Source: Tannerellaceae bacterium
GTDB lineage: Bacteria > Bacteroidota > Bacteroidia > Bacteroidales > Tannerellaceae
Reading direction: 5' to 3'
Length of the DNA: 32,154 nt
Assembly (NCBI GenBank): GCA_031264865.1
Contig: JAISDJ010000374.1
Coordinates: 1-32,154 of the forward strand
The first letter of the stretch is position 1. Each line of letters begins with the position of its first letter. Below are positions 28,173 to 32,154 of this stretch, in pieces. The notes under the pieces are model-generated. The model did no database searches. It worked only from the letters and a program-made list of their open reading frames with translations, and was not told where the DNA came from. Position numbers and translations under genes: made by a program.

Positions 28173-28905
28173 TGCACATCCCCAACTCATTTGTTTGGAT
28201 GAAACCGTTTCAACAAACAAGTATCTCCGTGAATACCTAAAAAAAGAACAATTACCGGAAGGCAGCGTAATTGTAGCCGAATACCAAACCGGCGGACGTG
28301 GACAAACAGGAAATAGCTGGGAGTCATCTCCGGGGATGAATCTGTTGTTTAGCATCGTTTTATATCCGGAATGCATCGTAGCAAACCAACAATTTGTAAT
28401 CTCACAGATAGCTTCTCTTGCCGTAAAAGAAACATTGGATTCCTACACAAATCATATTTCCGTCAAATGGCCCAATGATATTTACTGGCAAAATAAAAAG
28501 ATTTGCGGAATACTGATAGAGAATGATTTAGCTGGAACAACTATTTTTCGCTCCATTATCGGTATAGGAATAAACCTTAATCAGACTTTATTTGAAAGCA
28601 GCGCTCCCAACCCTATCTCGCTTACACAGATTACCGGCAAAGTATATGATAAGCAAGATGTCCTAAATAGATTCCTCCGGATATTTTATGCTTACTACCT
28701 ATTGGTTTTACAAGAAAAATTTACCGAAATAAAAAATATCTATGTGCGTGCGCTTTACCGAAAAGAAGGATATCATTCTTTTACCGATCAAAAAGGTACT
28801 TTCTCCGCCCGTATATATGATATAGAAACTACCGGGCACCTGCTCCTTCAATTAAAAAATGGAGAGGTGCGTCAGTATGCCTTTAAAGAAGTTTCGTGGG
28901 AATGA
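28159..28905 (+). CDS. birA: Biotin-[acetyl-CoA-carboxylase] ligase, without HTH domain
   Basis: A 248-residue biotin protein ligase that activates biotin as biotinyl-AMP and attaches it to the biotin carrier protein of acyl-CoA carboxylases. The biotin-binding loop GRGQTGNSW (46-54), KWPND (103-107) and GILIEN (117-122) are conserved, and a small C-terminal SH3-like domain follows at about 200-248. The N-terminal winged-helix DNA-binding domain of Escherichia coli BirA is absent, so this is a monofunctional ligase without repressor activity. Start: the ATG at 28159 overlaps the mmcQ stop. Confidence 0.95.
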   Translation: MNRNDAHPQLICLDETVSTNKYLREYLKKEQLPEGSVIVAEYQTGGRGQTGNSWESSPGMNLLFSIVLYPECIVANQQFVISQIASLAVKETLDSYTNHISVKWPNDIYWQNKKICGILIENDLAGTTIFRSIIGIGINLNQTLFESSAPNPISLTQITGKVYDKQDVLNRFLRIFYAYYLLVLQEKFTEIKNIYVRALYRKEGYHSFTDQKGTFSARIYDIETTGHLLLQLKNGEVRQYAFKEVSWE

Positions 28906-29030
28906 TACCGCGTGTTCAAGAACAACCTGAAAAAGTGTCTTGTGCTGGAAAACATCATAATTGTTTACTCAAGGCATCATAATTTCTTAGGTGATTCTTT
29001 GCAATGGCGCAGACAGAGAAGAAGAAACAA

Positions 29031-29058
29031 AAAAAGGTAGCTCGAAAGCCACCTTTTT
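29031..29058. terminator. Bidirectional terminator between birA and rpsO
   Basis: AAAAAGGTAGCT (29031-29042) pairs with AGCCACCTTTTT (29047-29058) with one mismatch and a CGAA loop. A-rich sequence on the left and T-rich sequence on the right allow termination of rightward birA and leftward rpsO transcripts. The rest of 28906-29082 shows no gene. Confidence 0.8.
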
Positions 29059-29082
29059 ATTTACTTTTAAAAGTTTAATCTT

Positions 29083-29352
29083 TTATTTTCTGATACCAAG
29101 CTCTTTAATAATAGCACGATACCGGGTGATATCTATTTTAATTAAATAATCAAGGAGCCGACGGCGTTTACCTACCAACATCTTGAGAGCTCTCTCAGTG
29201 CCATAATCTTTGTGATTCTTTTTAAGATGTTCCGTTAAATGTGAAATACGGAAAGAAAATAAAGCAATCTGGCTTTCGGGAGAACCCGTATCGGTAGCCG
29301 ATTTGCCATACTTTTCAAAAAGTTCTTGTTTTTTTGCTGAATCTAAATACAT
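29083..29352 (-). CDS. rpsO: 30S ribosomal protein S15
   Basis: An 89-residue S15 of standard length that binds 16S rRNA early in assembly of the small subunit. Conserved signatures include KYGKSATDTGSPESQIALFS, HLKKNHKDYGTERALKMLVG and KRRRLLDYLI. In many bacteria S15 represses its own translation through a leader structure; I did not identify such a fold here. It stands alone, with its promoter just upstream and a shared terminator downstream. Confidence 0.98.
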   Translation of the reverse strand: MYLDSAKKQELFEKYGKSATDTGSPESQIALFSFRISHLTEHLKKNHKDYGTERALKMLVGKRRRLLDYLIKIDITRYRAIIKELGIRK

Positions 29353-29399
29353 GTTGTTTAGTTACTTTAATAAATTATACCATATTATCTAAGCGGTTG

Positions 29400-29429
29400 C
29401 AAAGATAGAGATTACTTTTTGATTAGCAA
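29400..29429 (-). promoter_or_regulatory. rpsO: rpsO promoter
   Basis: On the minus strand, TTG (29427-29429) lies 19 bp upstream of TATCTTTG (29400-29407), an excellent match to the Bacteroidota -33/-7 consensus. Transcription would start near 29394, about 42 bases before the rpsO ATG. Confidence 0.75.
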
Positions 29430-29740
29430 TACTTTTCTCGTTCTTTTTTATTTCGTCCTGTTTTGTGGGACGATTGCGGGTAGCCATCAAGAAGTATTTT
29501 GCGGTAACCTGGGAACCGGCAACACACTTTGAAAAATTAAATTAACTCAAGAAGATATTTTTAAGGTATAATTCTGCTTGTTTTCCAGATGTTTACTATC
29601 TTTATCGGCGAAAGGCAAACTTTTGGCACGGACCCTTCTTTTATGTATTGCGCATTTAGGATAATATATGCCAGTATAGTATATGATGTTACCGGTAAGC
29701 TGCAGACAGAACAATACAAATCATATAAATAAATACGAAA
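29408..29740. other. Non-coding gap before the AT-rich kinase-like gene
   Basis: No convincing gene was found in this roughly 330-bp stretch. It contains a weak hairpin (CGTCC at 29454-29458 with GGACG at 29468-29472) and an isolated TTGGCACGG motif near 29634-29642 that only half matches a sigma-54 promoter. No TAnnTTTG element with correct spacing precedes the gene at 29741. Composition falls from typical chromosomal values to strongly AT-rich across this interval, so it may contain an island boundary. No tRNA or direct-repeat attachment site was recognised. Confidence 0.5.
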
Positions 29741-32154
29741 ATGGATGACAAACATTTGCTTAACATAATAAACCAAATATTAGATTTACCGAATTTGACC
29801 CACAGGAGAGCAGATGCGGAATCTTTTGGTCAGGCTATAATGAGAATCATTTATGATGAATTTAGACCTATTATTGTCAACGCTGTTATTTTGTGGAATA
29901 ATCAAGTCAATGATACGGAAACACCAATAGTTCAAGATGAATATTATCCACAAACGATTGCAAGTTATAGTGATAATCTTTTCAATAAAGAAAATATTGT
30001 CCGACTAAATCAATGTATATATCCGATATCGGGTAGTGAACTCGTTAAAAATGAATTGTTTAAAAGCGCCATTCGTTTATGGGACTCTGTGTGGGCATTA
30101 CCAATCCATAATATACATAATGATAGCGTTGCTGTTATTGTATTCTTGGCACCTTCTGGGAAAATACCACTATCAAAAGAACAAATAGATTTTCTTCAGA
30201 AAATTATAAGTGATGCGTATAATAGCAAAACATCATTTTTGCAAAATGACGCCTATTCCTTTCTTGAACAGTTATCCGATTTCACGCGCATAAAAAGAAA
30301 AGAGAAAACATTATCTAATAAATATGAAAATTTATGGGTAGCATTGGAAAAATACAAAGAAAACATCCTGCATTTTTCTGTTTGGAAAATTGATGATATT
30401 AGTAAAACAGATTACAATGTAATCAAAGAAATATGTCAAAACTTTAGAGGTGTATCGAAAGATAAGCGACCTGAACAAAATTGTTGGTTAACAAGTTTTG
30501 ATAAAGGTAGAATTATTGATTATATCAATGAATTAAAACAAAAAGGAATAGAAAACGAATTAAAAGAAGGAAAAGAAACAAACTTAATAAAATTTATAAA
30601 ATCTGTTATGTTTTCCGACAATGACAAGGATAAGTTCACTGATGAAATTGGGATAGAAAGAGGTAAAACACTAATATTATATATTCCTATTTATCCTATA
30701 CGACACAATGAAACTGTAGATAGAATAAATATACTATGTTTATATATTAACAATCTTCAATATACTATTTTTAGGAATGCGAAGATAATGTCAATTTTTT
30801 CTCGGAAAATTTATGAGTCACTTACATTACACAATCAACTTATAAGAAATGATACGATAAAAGAGATTTTAGAAATACAAGAAAAAGACGAAAAAGAATT
30901 TTATCGTAAAGCAGCCAATAAATTAAAAGAAAAAAGCCAATGTAGAGATTGTTATATATATATAAAAGAAAAAACGGAAGATTATTTTAAAATGATAATT
31001 GGGCGAGAGGATAATAAAGATACAGAAGAAAGTGAATTAGAAAGCAGAGAGATTATGGTTGATAATAGAAAAATATTATTACCTTTATCGATGAAGATTC
31101 TAAATGATAAAGAATTTTGTTCTTTCCTTGAAGAAAAAGATAAAACAAATTTAAGAATTCGAATAAGAGAAAATCGTAATTATTATCATTTATATTATAG
31201 GAAATATGAAAAAAAACCGAATATAATATATTCTGCAATACTAATTCCTATTATGGAAGAGGAAATTAACTTTAAGGGAGAAAGAAATAATATAATGGAT
31301 TTAGTTGGACTTGTGTTATTAGTAAACAAGGAAATTCCTAATAAAAAAAAAGAACAAGAATTTGCTCCTTTTTTTTCCGCTCATAACCAATTAATTGTTT
31401 CGCCTTGTGCAGAATCTATATATAAACATAAATTATTAAGGGATGCTACAAAAAGAAGCGATTTAATACTTGCTAGAATTCGACACGAAATACCTCGTGA
31501 AATAAACTTAATAACACAAAATGTAAAGGAAATAAGCGATTTTTTCAGAAAAGATAAAAGCAAATATTCACATTTAATAAATGTAACTGATTATACAGGT
31601 TTATCAGGTCGTCGTATTGAATTGTTTACAAACCTGGCAACCTTAATTAGCTTTGTTAAACAAGATTTATTAAAGCAGAAGATATTAGAAAGATTAGCTC
31701 CTTTGGAATTAATAAAACATATTAACTCCATGAAAGATATTTTTAGAGCAGAAGCAAAAGAAAATGGGGTTGGTATTGTATTTAACGAAAACAAAGAACC
31801 CATTATTTCTGATGTGAGTAGATTTTATCAATTTGCAATAAATAATATCATCTTCAATGCTATACGTTATTCTAGATTCGGAAGTTGTGTATATGTAGAT
31901 ATAAACGAAGATTCTGTTGTTGTTACAAATTATGGGATGAAGATAGCTAAAAATGAAATAAATAAGATATTTACAGAAGAATACAGAGGTATAGAAGCAA
32001 AAGAATATACAAAAGACGGAATGGGATTGGGGCTTTTTATCGCAAAGGAAGTAGTTGAGGCTCATAATAATCATACTCTTTCTTGCACATCAGAACTTCT
32101 TTATGACCATAATTATTATGGTATTAAATCATTTTTTGACTTTGTCGACAAACA
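29741..32154 (+). CDS. Soluble GAF-like / histidine-kinase-like protein, partial
   Basis: An unbroken frame from ATG 29741 to the window edge (804 full codons, no stop), preceded by an in-frame TAA. No signal peptide or membrane helix is visible, so it is probably cytoplasmic. Three successive regions, about 5-165, 190-365 and 375-555, have alternating alpha/beta patterns like GAF domains (e.g. WALPIHNIHNDSVAVIVFLA). About 570-600 resembles a kinase dimerisation helix with His582 in ARIRHEIPREI. About 690-804 is an HATPase domain: AINNIIFNAIRYS (Asn702, Asn706), an altered G1 box VTNYGMKI (Asn730 for the usual Asp), and GMGLGLFIA (760-768). A role as a kinase in an acquired signalling or defence module is inference. 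The gene is very AT-rich, using many ATA and AGA codons, unlike the genes to its left. Confidence 0.85.
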   Translation, partial: MDDKHLLNIINQILDLPNLTHRRADAESFGQAIMRIIYDEFRPIIVNAVILWNNQVNDTETPIVQDEYYPQTIASYSDNLFNKENIVRLNQCIYPISGSELVKNELFKSAIRLWDSVWALPIHNIHNDSVAVIVFLAPSGKIPLSKEQIDFLQKIISDAYNSKTSFLQNDAYSFLEQLSDFTRIKRKEKTLSNKYENLWVALEKYKENILHFSVWKIDDISKTDYNVIKEICQNFRGVSKDKRPEQNCWLTSFDKGRIIDYINELKQKGIENELKEGKETNLIKFIKSVMFSDNDKDKFTDEIGIERGKTLILYIPIYPIRHNETVDRINILCLYINNLQYTIFRNAKIMSIFSRKIYESLTLHNQLIRNDTIKEILEIQEKDEKEFYRKAANKLKEKSQCRDCYIYIKEKTEDYFKMIIGREDNKDTEESELESREIMVDNRKILLPLSMKILNDKEFCSFLEEKDKTNLRIRIRENRNYYHLYYRKYEKKPNIIYSAILIPIMEEEINFKGERNNIMDLVGLVLLVNKEIPNKKKEQEFAPFFSAHNQLIVSPCAESIYKHKLLRDATKRSDLILARIRHEIPREINLITQNVKEISDFFRKDKSKYSHLINVTDYTGLSGRRIELFTNLATLISFVKQDLLKQKILERLAPLELIKHINSMKDIFRAEAKENGVGIVFNENKEPIISDVSRFYQFAINNIIFNAIRYSRFGSCVYVDINEDSVVVTNYGMKIAKNEINKIFTEEYRGIEAKEYTKDGMGLGLFIAKEVVEAHNNHTLSCTSELLYDHNYYGIKSFFDFVDK

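Noticed and set aside
29634-29650. Sigma-54-type promoter before the terminal gene
   Set aside because: TTGGCACGG fits the -24 element, but the -12 element expected as TTGC reads CTTC, and the gene start is about 100 bp away.
29353-29740. tRNA or integrase attachment site beside rpsO
   Set aside because: No cloverleaf, CCA end or direct repeat could be found; the composition change is the only sign of a boundary.
29561-29776. 71-codon open frame on the minus strand
   Set aside because: It overlaps the start of the plus-strand kinase-like gene, shows no motif or conserved pattern, and is of a length expected by chance in AT-rich DNA.
31709-32074. 121-codon open frame on the minus strand near the right edge
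   Set aside because: It is antisense to the HATPase domain, whose N-box and GMGLGL motifs show the plus strand is coding; the low-complexity reverse translation is a by-product of AT-richness.

Overview
The window is chromosomal DNA of a Bacteroidota member, most likely order Bacteroidales (Bacteroides/Parabacteroides-like). The evidence is a SusC/SusD pair, a hybrid two-component regulator, lipoprotein glycoside hydrolases, -7 promoter motifs of the form TAnnTTTG, starts without Shine-Dalgarno sites, and a DUF349 repeat protein. No species can be named from sequence alone.

Layout. (1) 1-386: the left edge cuts a leftward cobalamin riboswitch with its promoter. Behind it, 231-306 holds four palindromes spaced exactly 22 bp apart. 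(2) 387-15049: a polysaccharide utilisation locus (PUL). A leftward operon encodes an unrecognised secreted 670-residue protein, SusC, SusD and two GH43 enzymes. A divergent hybrid sensor/AraC-type regulator (HTCS) at 11051-15049 presumably switches it on. (3) 15050-19281, rightward: a five-repeat DUF349 protein, an ATP-grasp-like protein and a DUF2807 lipoprotein. (4) 19282-27636, leftward: a GH78 alpha-L-rhamnosidase with an extra discoidin-like module, a GH95 alpha-L-fucosidase/galactosidase with its own good promoter, then a zinc-type ABC binding protein and ATPase without a permease, and an NAD-dependent epimerase. (5) 27810-29352: a MmcQ/YjbR protein overlapping birA, then convergent rpsO. 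(6) 29353-32154: an intergenic stretch followed by a very AT-rich open frame that runs off the right edge.

How the genes work together. The PUL imports and trims a glycan: SusD binds it, SusC imports it, the GH43 enzymes remove probable arabinose/xylose/galactose-type side units, and the HTCS senses a product in the periplasm. The nearby GH78 and GH95 add rhamnosidase and fucosidase/galactosidase capacity, which suggests plant pectin, arabinogalactan or gum glycans; the substrate is inferred only.

Most unusual parts. The terminal gene (29741 to the edge) encodes a soluble protein of at least 804 residues with three probable GAF-like regions, a histidine-kinase-like helix with His582 and an HATPase domain with an altered G1 box. 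Its composition is unlike everything to its left, so it may be the first gene of an acquired island whose partners lie outside the window. The 22-bp palindrome array and the first PUL protein of unknown family are the other items I would examine first.
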